Assembly (NCBI GenBank): GCA_947625655.1
Contig: CANQPD010000005.1
Coordinates: 62,001-126,000 of the forward strand
Origin: an uncultured Dysosmobacter sp.
GTDB lineage: Bacteria; Bacillota; Clostridia; Oscillospirales; Oscillospiraceae
Length of the DNA: 64,000 nucleotides
Direction: 5' to 3'
Part shown: one piece after another, positions 25,276-33,849 of the stretch
Layout: each line of letters opens with the position of its first letter
Numbering within the stretch: position 1 is the stretch's first letter
Translations under genes and position numbers: made by a program
The notes under the pieces: generated by a model
Told to the model about the DNA's origin: nothing
Seen by the model: only the letters and a program-made list of their open reading frames with translations
Database searches by the model: none

Positions 25276-25446
25276 CGCAGAACGCGGCGCCTTTCGGCGC
25301 CGCGTTCCCCACCGCTTGTCAACCGCGCAATGTAAACAAATTTGAAATTTGCTTTTTTGCATTGTTTTTTGCCCCGGCTTATGATATCCTATGGACAGTG
25401 AAATACCCCGCGCCAAGCAATATTGAAATGACAGGAGTGATTGACT
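25276..25446. promoter_or_regulatory. Leader of the P-loop gene
   Basis: The short hairpin ggcgcctttcggcgcc at 25287-25302 may end transcription from pgi. TTGCAT (25357-25362) and TATGAT (25380-25385), 17-base spacer, form a good promoter 62 bases upstream of the next ATG. Confidence 0.65.
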
Positions 25447-25857
25447 ATGGTCAGACTGATTATGGGCATGAAAGGTTCCGGCAAGACCAAGCAGCTCATC
25501 GAACTGATCAACAACGCGGCGAAGGACGAGCCCGGCAACGTGGTTTGCATCGAGGCCAACCGCAACATGACTTATGATATCCACTATCATATCCGTCTTA
25601 TCGACGCCCAGGAATATAAGCTGAACAACTACGACCTGTTCCGCGGCTTTATCAGCGGCCTGTATTCCGGCAACTACGACATCTCCCACGTGTTCATCGA
25701 CAACCTGTGCAAGACCGTCGGCCAGGATGTCGGCCCCGACACCGAGACGTTTTTGAACTGGCTGGACGCGTTCGGCGAGAAGAACAACATCAAGTTCACC
25801 GTCACCATCAGCGCCGACCCCAGCGCCGCCACCGAGGGCATGCAGCGCTACCTGTAA
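25447..25857 (+). CDS. Small P-loop ATPase-like protein of unknown function
   Basis: 136 aa. It opens with a Walker A motif, MVRLIMGMKGSGKTKQLIEL (GMKGSGKT at residues 7-14), and has a Walker B-like strand DISHVFIDNLC at about residue 78. It then ends without the usual helicase or kinase domains. The size and a lone motor core resemble small ATP-binding proteins seen in many gut clostridia without assigned function. It has its own promoter and terminator. Codon use matches highly expressed genes nearby. Thymidine-kinase-like or conjugation roles were considered but lack supporting motifs. Confidence 0.85.
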   Translation: MVRLIMGMKGSGKTKQLIELINNAAKDEPGNVVCIEANRNMTYDIHYHIRLIDAQEYKLNNYDLFRGFISGLYSGNYDISHVFIDNLCKTVGQDVGPDTETFLNWLDAFGEKNNIKFTVTISADPSAATEGMQRYL

Positions 25858-25870
25858 ATCTGCCGTGAAA

Positions 25871-25906
25871 AAAGCACCCCCATCCGTTGGATGGGGGTGC
25901 TTTTTG
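25871..25906. terminator. Bidirectional terminator
   Basis: The stem AAAAAGCACCCCCATCC with GGATGGGGGTGCTTTTT works for the P-loop gene on plus and the SLH protein on minus. Confidence 0.92.
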
Positions 25907-25929
25907 CCGTTTCATTCCCAGGCAGTCCC

Positions 25930-27438
25930 TCACTGGAGGCCCGCCAGCAGGTCCGGCGACAGGTCTTCCAGCTCCGACAGGCACACCTGGTCCACGCCGA
26001 AGCAGGCGGCCATCTGGCGCCGCTCCGCCGCGGCGCGCCGGTCCAGATACCAGACCACCAGGGGTTTGCCGTCCTCCGACGCGGCGCTGAGATAGGCGCA
26101 GGCGTAGCGGTCGGAGTAATAGGCGGCGGTATCCTCCCGGGCCAGCAGGGCCTCGATCTCCCCGCCGGAGGGCGTGCCGCTCTTTCTGCCGCCGGTCCAG
26201 GCGGAGCCGTCGGCGGTGATCAGCAGGGACAGCTTGCCGCTGTCCACCAGGCCCCGCAGGCTGTCCAGGGCGTAATAGACCTCCTCCAGCGGGTCCACCG
26301 GCGCGGTGGGGAAGTCCCCGGCGGCGCTTTCATAGGCCGCCACCCGCACCACCAGCCGGTCGGCGCAGGCCCCCAGGGCGGCGTAGTCATACCCCTTGTA
26401 GGCCGTGCCCTGCCAAACGGGGGCCTCCACCATCAGGTAAAGGAGCTTATCCCCCATGGCGGGGCGCAGGGCCTTCATCAGTTTGACCAGTGCGTACTGC
26501 CTGTCGTTTTTCAGCTTGGGGATATCCAGGAACACCCCATCATAGCCGCCGCTCTCCACGGCCGCCGCCAGGACCGACGCGGTCTCGGCGGCGCTGCCGC
26601 CCAGGGCCGTGGTGCCGCCGGTGACATACAGCAGCGTTTTGGCCCCGGCCTGTTTGGCGGCGGCGCGGATGGCCCCGGCGGCCTCTTCGTCCATGGTGGG
26701 GGTGACCCTGGGCTTGCCGGCGCTGATGAGCTTGCCGGCGGAGACGGCCACCGCGTCAAAGCCCGTCAGATCCGCCAGCGCTTCGGCGGAGGAGGCAATG
26801 CCCACTTTGCCGGGGGCGGCGCTGTGGAGCTTGTCGTAAAGCCGCGTCAGGATCACGGCCACCTGCTCCCGGGGGGCCGTCTTTTCCGGGGAAAAGGCGG
26901 TGGCGGAGGTGCCGTCCATCAGCCCCAGGTCGCAGGCCATGGCGATATAGCCGCTGTTGGTGGTCACGTCCTCAAAGGGCGTGGGCAGGTCCTGGGCCAG
27001 GCCCGCGATGGAGCCATAGCCCAGGGCGCGGACCAGCATCACCGCCAGCTCCTCCCGGGTGATGGGGTCGCCGGGGCGGAAGTCCTCCCGCTGGCTGGTC
27101 AGGGCGCCGTGGTCATAGGCGGCCTGGACGGCGCCGGCGTACCACGCGGTGACGGGCACGTCCTGATACACCGCCTGGGCGGGGGCGGGGGTCTCCCAGC
27201 CGAAGACGCGGCACAGCACCACCGCGAAGGCCGAGCGGGTCATCTCATGGCCCACGCCGAAGCTGGCGGCGGACTCGCCGTTGAAGATGCCCAGCTCCAC
27301 GCAGCGCCGGATGGAGTCCGCCGCCCAGTGGCCGGCGGGCACGTCCCGAAAGGCGGCGGAGGCGGGGGAGGCCAGACCGCCTGCCAGCAGGGCGCAGAGC
27401 GCAAGGCAGGCCAGGGCCCGCCGCAGTTGTCGTTTCAT
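25930..27438 (-). CDS. SLH-domain surface protein with GH18-like C-terminal domain
   Basis: 502 aa exported protein. The signal peptide is MKRQLRRALACLALCALLAG ... ASA. Three SLH domains follow at about residues 29-205 (FRDVPAGHWAADSIRRCVEL, YQDVPVTAWYAGAVQAAYDH, FEDVTTNSGYIAMACDLGLM). They bind pyruvylated secondary cell-wall polymer. The remaining 300 residues look like a (beta/alpha)8 barrel related to spore-coat YaaH/GH18 proteins: KTLLYVTGGTTALG, GGYDGVFLDIPKLKNDRQ, DKLLYLMVEAPVW, YDYAALGACADRLVVRVAAY. The GH18 DxxDxDxE signature is replaced by DGVFLDIPK, so glycosidase activity is doubtful and a binding role is possible. It follows the main S-layer gene on the same strand with a terminator hairpin between. 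Confidence 0.82.
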   Translation of the reverse strand: MKRQLRRALACLALCALLAGGLASPASAAFRDVPAGHWAADSIRRCVELGIFNGESAASFGVGHEMTRSAFAVVLCRVFGWETPAPAQAVYQDVPVTAWYAGAVQAAYDHGALTSQREDFRPGDPITREELAVMLVRALGYGSIAGLAQDLPTPFEDVTTNSGYIAMACDLGLMDGTSATAFSPEKTAPREQVAVILTRLYDKLHSAAPGKVGIASSAEALADLTGFDAVAVSAGKLISAGKPRVTPTMDEEAAGAIRAAAKQAGAKTLLYVTGGTTALGGSAAETASVLAAAVESGGYDGVFLDIPKLKNDRQYALVKLMKALRPAMGDKLLYLMVEAPVWQGTAYKGYDYAALGACADRLVVRVAAYESAAGDFPTAPVDPLEEVYYALDSLRGLVDSGKLSLLITADGSAWTGGRKSGTPSGGEIEALLAREDTAAYYSDRYACAYLSAASEDGKPLVVWYLDRRAAAERRQMAACFGVDQVCLSELEDLSPDLLAGLQ

Positions 27439-27545
27439 CCTTTGATCGCTCCTTTACAGGTTTCAGTCCGTCAAATCCTGTATAGTATATCAAATTCTGC
27501 CATTGCAGTCAAATGAAGGGCGTCGAAGGGGGGCGGGGGAGCGGG

Positions 27546-27579
27546 AAGAAGCCCCCGGACGGATGTCCGGGGGCTTCCT
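27546..27579 (-). terminator. Terminator hairpin after the S-layer gene
   Basis: The stem GAAGCCCCCGGAC with GTCCGGGGGCTTC lies 70 bases past the S-layer stop. The T run in the minus direction is short (CTTCTTCC), so it may be Rho-dependent or mainly protect the mRNA 3' end. Confidence 0.65.
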
Positions 27580-27650
27580 GGGGTGCTGTTTGGGAAGGTA
27601 TTTCGATCACAGCCTGCCGGCTGTTTTCAAAATGCTTCGCGCAGCGGAAC

Positions 27651-30600
27651 TTAGGCGTTCTCGTCCTTAGCGGGGGGATCCTCCTTGGGCAGGTTCACCG
27701 TGAAGGTGTACTCAATGGAGTTCTTGGTAGCGACAGCGCCGTCGACCTTGCCACCTCTGACCTGAACAGCAACGTCCTCATAGCCCCGAGCGTTCAGCTC
27801 GCGAACGATTTCGGCGGCGATGGCATCGGTGCCTTCCTTGTCGGGATCCTGAACATCGATCACGCCATCCCCAATCTTGAGCACGACCTTGGTGTCGTAG
27901 TTGTCATCGGGAACGATGGTGTCGCCGGTATCAATGTCGGTGGCGGTCTTGTCGTAGATCACAACGCTGGTAGCCAGGCCGTCCTCGAACACGGCGCCGA
28001 TGTAGCCCACGAACGCAGAGTTGTCGTTCAGGTCCTTCACGGCCTTCTCCAGGCCCTTGACACCGTTGTCATAGTCGAAGATGTCCTCGTAAAGCTTGGT
28101 CTTGCCATCGACAACGGTATCCTGAACCAGAATGACCTTGGCGCTGGCGGAGACGGCGAAGCCGTACTTGTCGCCGGTAGCGGTATCGACCTGCAGGGTG
28201 TTGCCCTTAACGCTGATCTCATTCTCAGTCTTGGTCATGTCGGTCCACAGAACCACGGTGTCGTTGTCGTCCACAGAGTCCTCGACCAGGGTGATCTTGT
28301 CGATATACTTGCCGATGACGCCTGCGAAGGGCAGCTCATTCACGCTGCGGACGGTGCCGTCAGCGTAGTACTTCACCTCGTACCACTCGCCCTGCTTCAT
28401 GCCTCTGATCTCGGGATTGCTGTCGCCGGTCTCGGTCAGGGTCACGACCTCGCCGTTAACGACGGCCTCGCGGGTCCAGGTGTACTCGTCCTCGGTGGAG
28501 TCATAAGCCTCGCGGTTCATGCTCTTGCTGGTGACGAAGGCGAAGTTGGAGGTGGTGCCGTCATCCTCGCCGACCACAACAGCGGCGATGACATAGCCGT
28601 TGTCCTTGAACAGCGTGTAGACACCGTGAGAGGTGTACTTCGCGTCAATGTCGGCATAGTCCTTATCGCTGGCAATCACAGCTTTGGCGTTGAACGCCTT
28701 CAGGCTGGTGCTCTGGACGCCGGTGCTGATGGAATCCACATCGCTGATGATGATGGCGTTCACGTCATCGAAACCGGCAGCAACGTCGGCGGCAATGTTG
28801 TCGGTCTCAACGTTGATGTAGACGGAGGAGTCGTTGCCGTAGACCTTCTTGAAGGCACTGTTATCAATGCCGTCCAGGGTGACGTGCTTCTTGTCGATGG
28901 TAACGAATTCCTTGTCCGCATTCTCGACGGGATCATTCATCCAAGCCTGGCCGACCTTGTCGGTGTCACCGGCCTTGTCATAGGCATCGCCGTCCTCGTC
29001 CCTGGTGAACCACTTATTCGTCTTGGCGACCTCGGTCAGGGTGTAGACGCCGTTCTTATCCACGGTGTAGGTGCACCAGGTGTTCATCAGGGAGTCGGGA
29101 GTGAGCTTGTTGCCCGCCTCATCCTCGCTCTTGCTCATGTTCACCTTCACGGTGTCCATGGTGCCGTCCAGCAGGATGACGTTGGCGTCAACGTTCTTGT
29201 TGGTCAGGTTGCTGCTGCTGCCGTCCATGCCGGTCAGGAACAGGTACTCGCTGGCCTCGTCCACGATCTCAACGCCGATCAGGAAGCCGTTGGCATCCAG
29301 GAACACGTTGTAGCTGGTGTCCTTCAGGTTCTTGTCGTCGTAGTCGTCCAGAACCTCGTCGTCGTACTGGACGGAGTCGTTGTAGGTGATCTTCTCGCCG
29401 TCAACGGTGATGTTGGAGCCTTCCTTGAAGGCGGTGATGGTGGCCTTCTCCAGAACCTCGGGCTCGGCGATGGTCTGGATCTCGCCCTCAGCCACGGTGA
29501 CGATGACAATGTCATCCTCTTCGATGGTGGTGACGTCGAAATTGTCGATGTCGTCCTCAGAGACCTTCAGGGTCTCCTTCGCGTCGGTGTCCTTGACCAG
29601 GTTGCCCTTATTGGTCACGTCATCAACGCTCCAAACCTCGAAGGAAACCTCGTCCTTCTTCTCGTTGTAATCGCCCTCGGCCTTGGCCAGATAGGTGTTG
29701 ATGATAGCAATGGTGACTTCCTTGGCGTCAACATCCACATAGACCTCGGTGGTGACACCGTCGCCGGTGGCACCGACCTTCTCGGTGTTGGTCTTCACGA
29801 TGTTGCCGACGGTGAAGTAGCCGGCGTCCTTCAGGACGGACTGCTGCGTCTCGCCGTCGATGTAGATGTCGAAGTCGTAATCCTCAACAGTGTTCTTGCC
29901 CAGCAGATCATAGAGCATCTTGCCGGTGACCTTCTCGGTGTAGGTCTCCACCAGCAGGTCGTGGTTGACATAGGCGCCGATGTCCTTGCCCTTGTACTCC
30001 CACTCGCGGTCGGGACGGCCAAAGACGTCGTTGCCCTCGGTCAGATACAGCTTGGTGAAGTACTGCTCAGCGAACTGGATGTACTTGTCGTCCTTGATGT
30101 TTCTCTGGCGAGAGGCGGAGTTCAGCCACTCCATGGCCTTGGCCTTGGAATTGCCGACGGTCACGGTCTGGCCGTTGATGGTGGTGTTGATGGTGGTGTC
30201 ATACTCCACCAGGTCGGCCTTCAGGGTGTTGAAAGCGTACAGAGCAGCCTCTTCACGGTTGACGGCCTTGACGCCGTTGAACTCGCCCTCGAGGCTCTTG
30301 TTCAGGCCCACGTTGATGGCCTGCTTGGCCACGTTGATGGACCAGTTGGCGCCGGTGTAGCCCTCGATGGCGGCGTCATAGCCCAGAGCGCCCAGCAGCA
30401 TCTTCATGAAGGCGTAGCCGGTCAGGGTGCCGGCGGGACGGAAGGTGCCGTCAGCGTAGCCGCTGATGATGCCCTCCTTCGCGCAGTAGGCGATGTAGCC
30501 GGCGAAGGTGTGGTTGGTGGGCACGTCCTTATAAGGAGCGGTGTCCGCGTGGAGCTCGGCGGCGGTGGTGGGGCCCAGGATCATGTTGCAGATGATCTTG

Positions 30601-30803
30601 GCAGCCGCGCCACGGGTCAGAGAGCCCTGGGGGTTGAAGGAGCCGTCGGCATAGCCGTCGACGACGCCGATGGTGGAGATCACGTTGACGGCTTCTTCGT
30701 AGGTGATCTTGTCGTCATCCGTGAAGTCCTTGGCGCCAGCGCTGATAGTGACCAGGGACATGGTCATCACCAGGGCCAGCACCAGAGAAAGGAACTTCTT
30801 CAT
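27651..30803 (-). CDS. Major SLH-domain S-layer protein
   Basis: 1050 aa secreted protein. The signal peptide is MKKFLSLVLALVMTMSLVTI ... AGA. Two to three SLH domains at about residues 25-210 have VDGYADGSFNPQGSLTRGAA and ISGYADGTFRPAGTLTGYAF. The long remainder is rich in Asp, Val, Thr and Lys, with repeated beta-type segments and no enzymatic motif, as in S-layer subunits. Its codon use is more biased, and less GC-rich at third positions, than its neighbours, consistent with very high expression. The ATG at 30803 is preferred since AAAAGGAGG lies before it and the signal peptide begins there. SLH anchoring needs CsaB-type pyruvylation, not seen in this window. Confidence 0.92.
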   Translation of the reverse strand: MKKFLSLVLALVMTMSLVTISAGAKDFTDDDKITYEEAVNVISTIGVVDGYADGSFNPQGSLTRGAAAKIICNMILGPTTAAELHADTAPYKDVPTNHTFAGYIAYCAKEGIISGYADGTFRPAGTLTGYAFMKMLLGALGYDAAIEGYTGANWSINVAKQAINVGLNKSLEGEFNGVKAVNREEAALYAFNTLKADLVEYDTTINTTINGQTVTVGNSKAKAMEWLNSASRQRNIKDDKYIQFAEQYFTKLYLTEGNDVFGRPDREWEYKGKDIGAYVNHDLLVETYTEKVTGKMLYDLLGKNTVEDYDFDIYIDGETQQSVLKDAGYFTVGNIVKTNTEKVGATGDGVTTEVYVDVDAKEVTIAIINTYLAKAEGDYNEKKDEVSFEVWSVDDVTNKGNLVKDTDAKETLKVSEDDIDNFDVTTIEEDDIVIVTVAEGEIQTIAEPEVLEKATITAFKEGSNITVDGEKITYNDSVQYDDEVLDDYDDKNLKDTSYNVFLDANGFLIGVEIVDEASEYLFLTGMDGSSSNLTNKNVDANVILLDGTMDTVKVNMSKSEDEAGNKLTPDSLMNTWCTYTVDKNGVYTLTEVAKTNKWFTRDEDGDAYDKAGDTDKVGQAWMNDPVENADKEFVTIDKKHVTLDGIDNSAFKKVYGNDSSVYINVETDNIAADVAAGFDDVNAIIISDVDSISTGVQSTSLKAFNAKAVIASDKDYADIDAKYTSHGVYTLFKDNGYVIAAVVVGEDDGTTSNFAFVTSKSMNREAYDSTEDEYTWTREAVVNGEVVTLTETGDSNPEIRGMKQGEWYEVKYYADGTVRSVNELPFAGVIGKYIDKITLVEDSVDDNDTVVLWTDMTKTENEISVKGNTLQVDTATGDKYGFAVSASAKVILVQDTVVDGKTKLYEDIFDYDNGVKGLEKAVKDLNDNSAFVGYIGAVFEDGLATSVVIYDKTATDIDTGDTIVPDDNYDTKVVLKIGDGVIDVQDPDKEGTDAIAAEIVRELNARGYEDVAVQVRGGKVDGAVATKNSIEYTFTVNLPKEDPPAKDENA

Positions 30804-31141
30804 GGTTTTTCCTCCTTTTAGATTTGGCGGTGAAGAGCCGCCGTATTCCGCGGAAACCATCCGGCGGGCCGTCCGGCGCACATACAGTGGCTAGCCGGAA
30901 TCCGTATCTATGCCGGAACCGGCACCCGTTTGGCCTCCGCAACGTCAATCTACGATAAAAACCATTGGGCCGCAAGGGTTTCGGCGGTCTTTTAACCGAA
31001 GTGAAAAGCGGCGTATCATGGGTTGGCGCGGATTGTCAGGAAAGGATAACCAATGGAAAATTTGGGGATATATAAAGGTAACATCTGGAAGGGCGGCCCC
31101 TTCCGGAAAAAACAGGCACGCCGATGGGCGTGCCTGTGGGC
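30804..31141 (-). promoter_or_regulatory. Long leader region of the S-layer gene
   Basis: 338 bases with no gene. It holds the S-layer ribosome-binding site and presumably its promoter and a long untranslated leader, as is usual for S-layer mRNAs. I could not find a clear -35/-10 pair. The terminator of the upstream gene (31108-31137) marks the far boundary. Confidence 0.5.
31108..31137 (-). terminator. Intrinsic terminator after the recombinase-like gene
   Basis: In the minus direction CACAGGCACGCC-cat-CGGCGTGCCTG (one offset) is followed by TTTTTTCCGG, four bases past the stop codon. Confidence 0.88.
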
Positions 31142-32443
31142 TCAGTCGGCGGCGGTGGCCGCTTTTTCGGGACGCCCGGGGGCCTGACCCGGGAGATAGT
31201 ACCGCTGGCCGGACTGGGCCAGCTCTCCGGCGGCCACCAGGCGGCGCAGGACCAGGGTGCACTGCTTGCGCTGGATGTGGAGCAGTTCGGCGATGTCCTG
31301 GCGGTAGGCAAAGCCCGCCCGCTCCAGATAGGCGCGGATGACGGCCAGGTGGCGCTCCGGCGGCACCACGGAGCCGGGGAGGTAATACTTGCCGCCAATG
31401 CGGATCAGCTTTTTCCGCTCCGTCAGGCGGCGCAGCCGGGCGTGGGCGGCGGTCTTGGAAATGCCCAGCAGGGCCATCACGTCCCCCCGGGACAGGGCGC
31501 CCACTTCCGCGGTCCTTTCCAGGATCCGGGTGTCCTCGCTCTCCCGGTTCTCGTCCCGGCGCAGATCCCGCAGCAACACGTGCTCCATGCCGCCCCGGAT
31601 CAGCGCCGCCCGGGTCATCCGGGACAGGCGGGGCAGGTCCACAGGCCTGCGGGAGCGCTCGGTCAGCAAAACGTGGGGCTCCTCCGCCGGGGCGCGGCGA
31701 TGGGCGTCCTCCAGCAGGCGGCGGACGGCGTTGGTCAGCGGTACCTCCCGGTCCGGCAGGCGGATCAGGTCCCGGTCAAAGTCCACCTGGTCCCAGGTCA
31801 GGGCCGCGATCTCCTGGGCCTGCAGGCCCAGCTGCCACGCCAGCCACAGCGCCAGGCCCGCGGGGGTGTCCCGCTCGGCCTGGAGGATCTTCCACAGCTT
31901 GAATTCGTCTACCTGGGGCGTGGGCTCCCGGCCGGCCCAGGCGGTGTTTTTCCTCTCCGGCACCCAGGCGGCGAAGCGGGCCTGGAGGGCGGGGACCTCC
32001 ACGCCGCTGATACGGGCCACCGTGGGCCAGTCCTTGTCCGCCAGCTGGCGGATGATCCAGTCGTGGCGCAGGTCCATCAGCCGGACGGCGGTCTGGCCCT
32101 CCCGGTCCAGGGCCAGCCGGGCCAGGCGGGAGATGGACTCCGGCTTCAGGGGCGTTTTGCCCCGGGAGGAGAGGACCACATAGGGCGAAAGCTCCGCGTG
32201 GGCCTCGTGGAGCCGCCAGAGGTAGATCCGCAGCTCCGGGTCCAGCGGCACCATGCGGTCCGGCAGCTCCAGGCGGTCATCCAGAAAGGACACCTGGTCC
32301 CAGGTCAGGGCGGCGATCTCCTCCCGGGAGAGGCCCTCCAGCCAGGCAAGGCGGAGAACGGCCCCCTCCGGGCCTGTCCGCTCCCGCTCCAAAATTCGGC
32401 GCATGGCGTTTTCATCCGGTCGGTTGACAATATATTCCCGCAT
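31142..32443 (-). CDS. Tandem degenerate tyrosine-recombinase-like protein with winged-helix tail
   Basis: 433 aa. Two integrase-like domains are in series. Domain 1 (about 15-155) has GLSREEIAALTWDQVSFLDD and LMDLRHDWIIRQLADKDWPT. Domain 2 (about 165-300) has GLQAQEIAALTWDQVDFDRD, LIRLPDREVPL and LLRDLRRDENR. In active enzymes the first catalytic Arg sits in G-L-R-x-x-E; here it is Ser and Gln. The H of HxLRH is Met or Leu, and the nucleophilic Tyr is Phe (LQARFAAW) in domain 1 and not recognisable in domain 2. Two winged-helix-like repeats follow, each closing with GGKYYLPG or GQRYYLPG. A non-catalytic DNA-binding regulator is the likely reading. AGGAG precedes the ATG. It lies between a 108 aa orphan and the S-layer gene. 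Confidence 0.8.
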   Translation of the reverse strand: MREYIVNRPDENAMRRILERERTGPEGAVLRLAWLEGLSREEIAALTWDQVSFLDDRLELPDRMVPLDPELRIYLWRLHEAHAELSPYVVLSSRGKTPLKPESISRLARLALDREGQTAVRLMDLRHDWIIRQLADKDWPTVARISGVEVPALQARFAAWVPERKNTAWAGREPTPQVDEFKLWKILQAERDTPAGLALWLAWQLGLQAQEIAALTWDQVDFDRDLIRLPDREVPLTNAVRRLLEDAHRRAPAEEPHVLLTERSRRPVDLPRLSRMTRAALIRGGMEHVLLRDLRRDENRESEDTRILERTAEVGALSRGDVMALLGISKTAAHARLRRLTERKKLIRIGGKYYLPGSVVPPERHLAVIRAYLERAGFAYRQDIAELLHIQRKQCTLVLRRLVAAGELAQSGQRYYLPGQAPGRPEKAATAAD

Positions 32444-32542
32444 GGCAAGCTCCTGTTCCTGCCCGGGGCGCCGGATGTTACGATCTCACGGCAAGCAAAA
32501 CGGACTTTTGGTAAAATACGCCTGCCCATCACACGCGCCCGG

Positions 32543-32869
32543 TCAACATTCAGTGTCCAGGTTTGATGCGGTGGGAACGGCCCGGACGCCTGTCAGGTCC
32601 CAGCAGCCGTGGCGGGTGATGAGGCCGCCGGTCAGGCGGCCGTCCCGCACGGTAAGAATGGCGTCGTAGGGTTCCTTGTCCACCTGGGAGCGCAGCGCTC
32701 CTGATATCAGGTATTTTCCGCTTTGCAGCACGCTGCCGGTAAAGCGGTTGCGGCAGCCCAGCAAACTGAGATAGCCGGACACCACCTGGGCGTCCTCCTG
32801 CAGCACCAGTTCCCCGCTCCGGGGGCCCAGCTGGCTTTGCAGCATCACTGCATAGCAAATCTTTTTCAC
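32543..32869 (-). CDS. Conserved-looking small protein of unknown function
   Basis: A 108 aa soluble protein starting at GTG seven bases after AGGAG (KKICYAVMLQSQLGPRSGEL). It is predicted mostly beta: VLQEDAQVVSGYLSLLGC, FTGSVLQSGKYLISGALRSQ and ILTVRDGRLTGGLITRHGCW. No known family was recognised. Amino-acid and codon composition are those of a real gene, and it lies 99 bases upstream of the recombinase-like gene on the same strand, so they may be co-transcribed. The repeated G-x-L-x-x-G turns suggest a small beta barrel or lipocalin-like sheet; this is speculative. Confidence 0.68.
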   Translation of the reverse strand: MKKICYAVMLQSQLGPRSGELVLQEDAQVVSGYLSLLGCRNRFTGSVLQSGKYLISGALRSQVDKEPYDAILTVRDGRLTGGLITRHGCWDLTGVRAVPTASNLDTEC

Positions 32870-33001
32870 AACATCACTCCTGTAGGGCGCATTATAGCGG
32901 CGTCATATTTTCTCAAAAACGGTCATTTGTTGTTAAAACGTCGAATTTTGGACAGATTTGGCGGAATTGTCCCAACACAAATGCAGTTGTTGGCAGAACG
33001 C

Positions 33002-33036
33002 AAAAAAGCAAGGACAGGGATATCCCTGTCCTTGCC
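33002..33036 (-). terminator. Intrinsic terminator after the TetR gene
   Basis: The stem GCAAGGACAGGGAT with ATCCCTGTCCTTGC, with TTTTTTG next on the minus strand. Confidence 0.92.
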
Positions 33037-33058
33037 CGGTGTTCCTGATGCCATTTTT

Positions 33059-33652
33059 TCAAGCCTGCGCCTCCCATTGCGGGACGCTCTGCCAGGCCGC
33101 GCCGATCCGCTCCCGCTGCGCCATGCTTTCCATGAGACCCACCACCTCTTCCGGCGAATGGTCCAGATCGCCGCAGAGCCAGCCCTCCAGCAGGGCCAGC
33201 AGGATCGTCTCCCAGCAGGCCAGCCGCAGCTGCTCCGCCGCCGGGTCCCTCGGTTCGCCGCAGCGCTGGCGGTAATAGGCCAGTGTCTTTTCCAGCGGCT
33301 GCCGGACGGCGTCTCCCATGACCTCCCGCAGGCCCGTCCGGCCCCGGCTGTCCAGCAGGGCCAGATAATAGCCCCGCTGACCGGCGGTATAGGCCAGCAG
33401 ATCCAGAAGTGCCTGCTGCCAGGTCAGGCAGTTTTCCTGCCGCAGGCACAGCCGCGCCCGCTCCTGCTGAAGCGACCAGTCAAACAGGGCGGGAACATCC
33501 GGGAAATGATAATAAAACGACTGCCGCCGGATGGCGCACCGGTCCGTCAGCTCCCGGACCCGGATCTGGTCCAGGGGCTTATGCGTCAGCAGCTCCCGCA
33601 GGGCGTTGTCCAGGCTGTGCTTTGTCCGGTTCCCAAACACTTCCTCGGGCAT
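33059..33652 (-). CDS. TetR/AcrR family transcriptional regulator
   Basis: 197 aa. The N-terminal HTH at about residues 10-55 reads HSLDNALRELLTHKPLDQIR, VRELTDRCAIRRQSFYYHFP and DVPALFDWSLQQERAR, the TetR helix pattern with the FYYHF signature. The C-terminal all-helical ligand domain has no obvious relative and resembles the DhaS/YxbF branch with a TetR_C_8-like domain. Its target is unknown. No clear efflux gene lies beside it; the adjacent ECF S-component on the same strand has its own terminator. CGGAGGAA precedes the ATG. Confidence 0.88.
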   Translation of the reverse strand: MPEEVFGNRTKHSLDNALRELLTHKPLDQIRVRELTDRCAIRRQSFYYHFPDVPALFDWSLQQERARLCLRQENCLTWQQALLDLLAYTAGQRGYYLALLDSRGRTGLREVMGDAVRQPLEKTLAYYRQRCGEPRDPAAEQLRLACWETILLALLEGWLCGDLDHSPEEVVGLMESMAQRERIGAAWQSVPQWEAQA

Positions 33653-33772
33653 AGGGTTTCCTCCGTTTCGTGCAGCGTTCCGCGGCGCCCGCCGCGGTCA
33701 TGTTCCCTTTAAGAATACCCGTCCGGCCGCGTTTCGTCAAGATGCGACAGGTTTTGCAGGCTGAAAATTCGA

Positions 33773-33803
33773 AAAAAAGACAGCCTTTCGGCTGTCTTTT
33801 GCA
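33773..33803 (-). terminator. Intrinsic terminator after the ECF S-component
   Basis: The stem AAAAGACAGCC-gaaa-GGCTGTCTTTT is followed by TTTCG on the minus strand. Confidence 0.92.
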
Positions 33804-33849
33804 GGCGCGGATCGTATGTGCGGCGCCTCCGCCGCCGGGGGCGGCAGAG

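Noticed and set aside
27513-30821. 1102-codon open frame opposite the S-layer gene
   Set aside because: Antisense shadow; it shows Val/Asp/His/Gly-rich sequence typical of complemented acidic codons and no start signal.
32543-33652. Prophage or integrative element around the recombinase-like gene
   Set aside because: No att-like direct repeats, excisionase, or phage genes nearby. The recombinase-like protein lacks catalytic residues.
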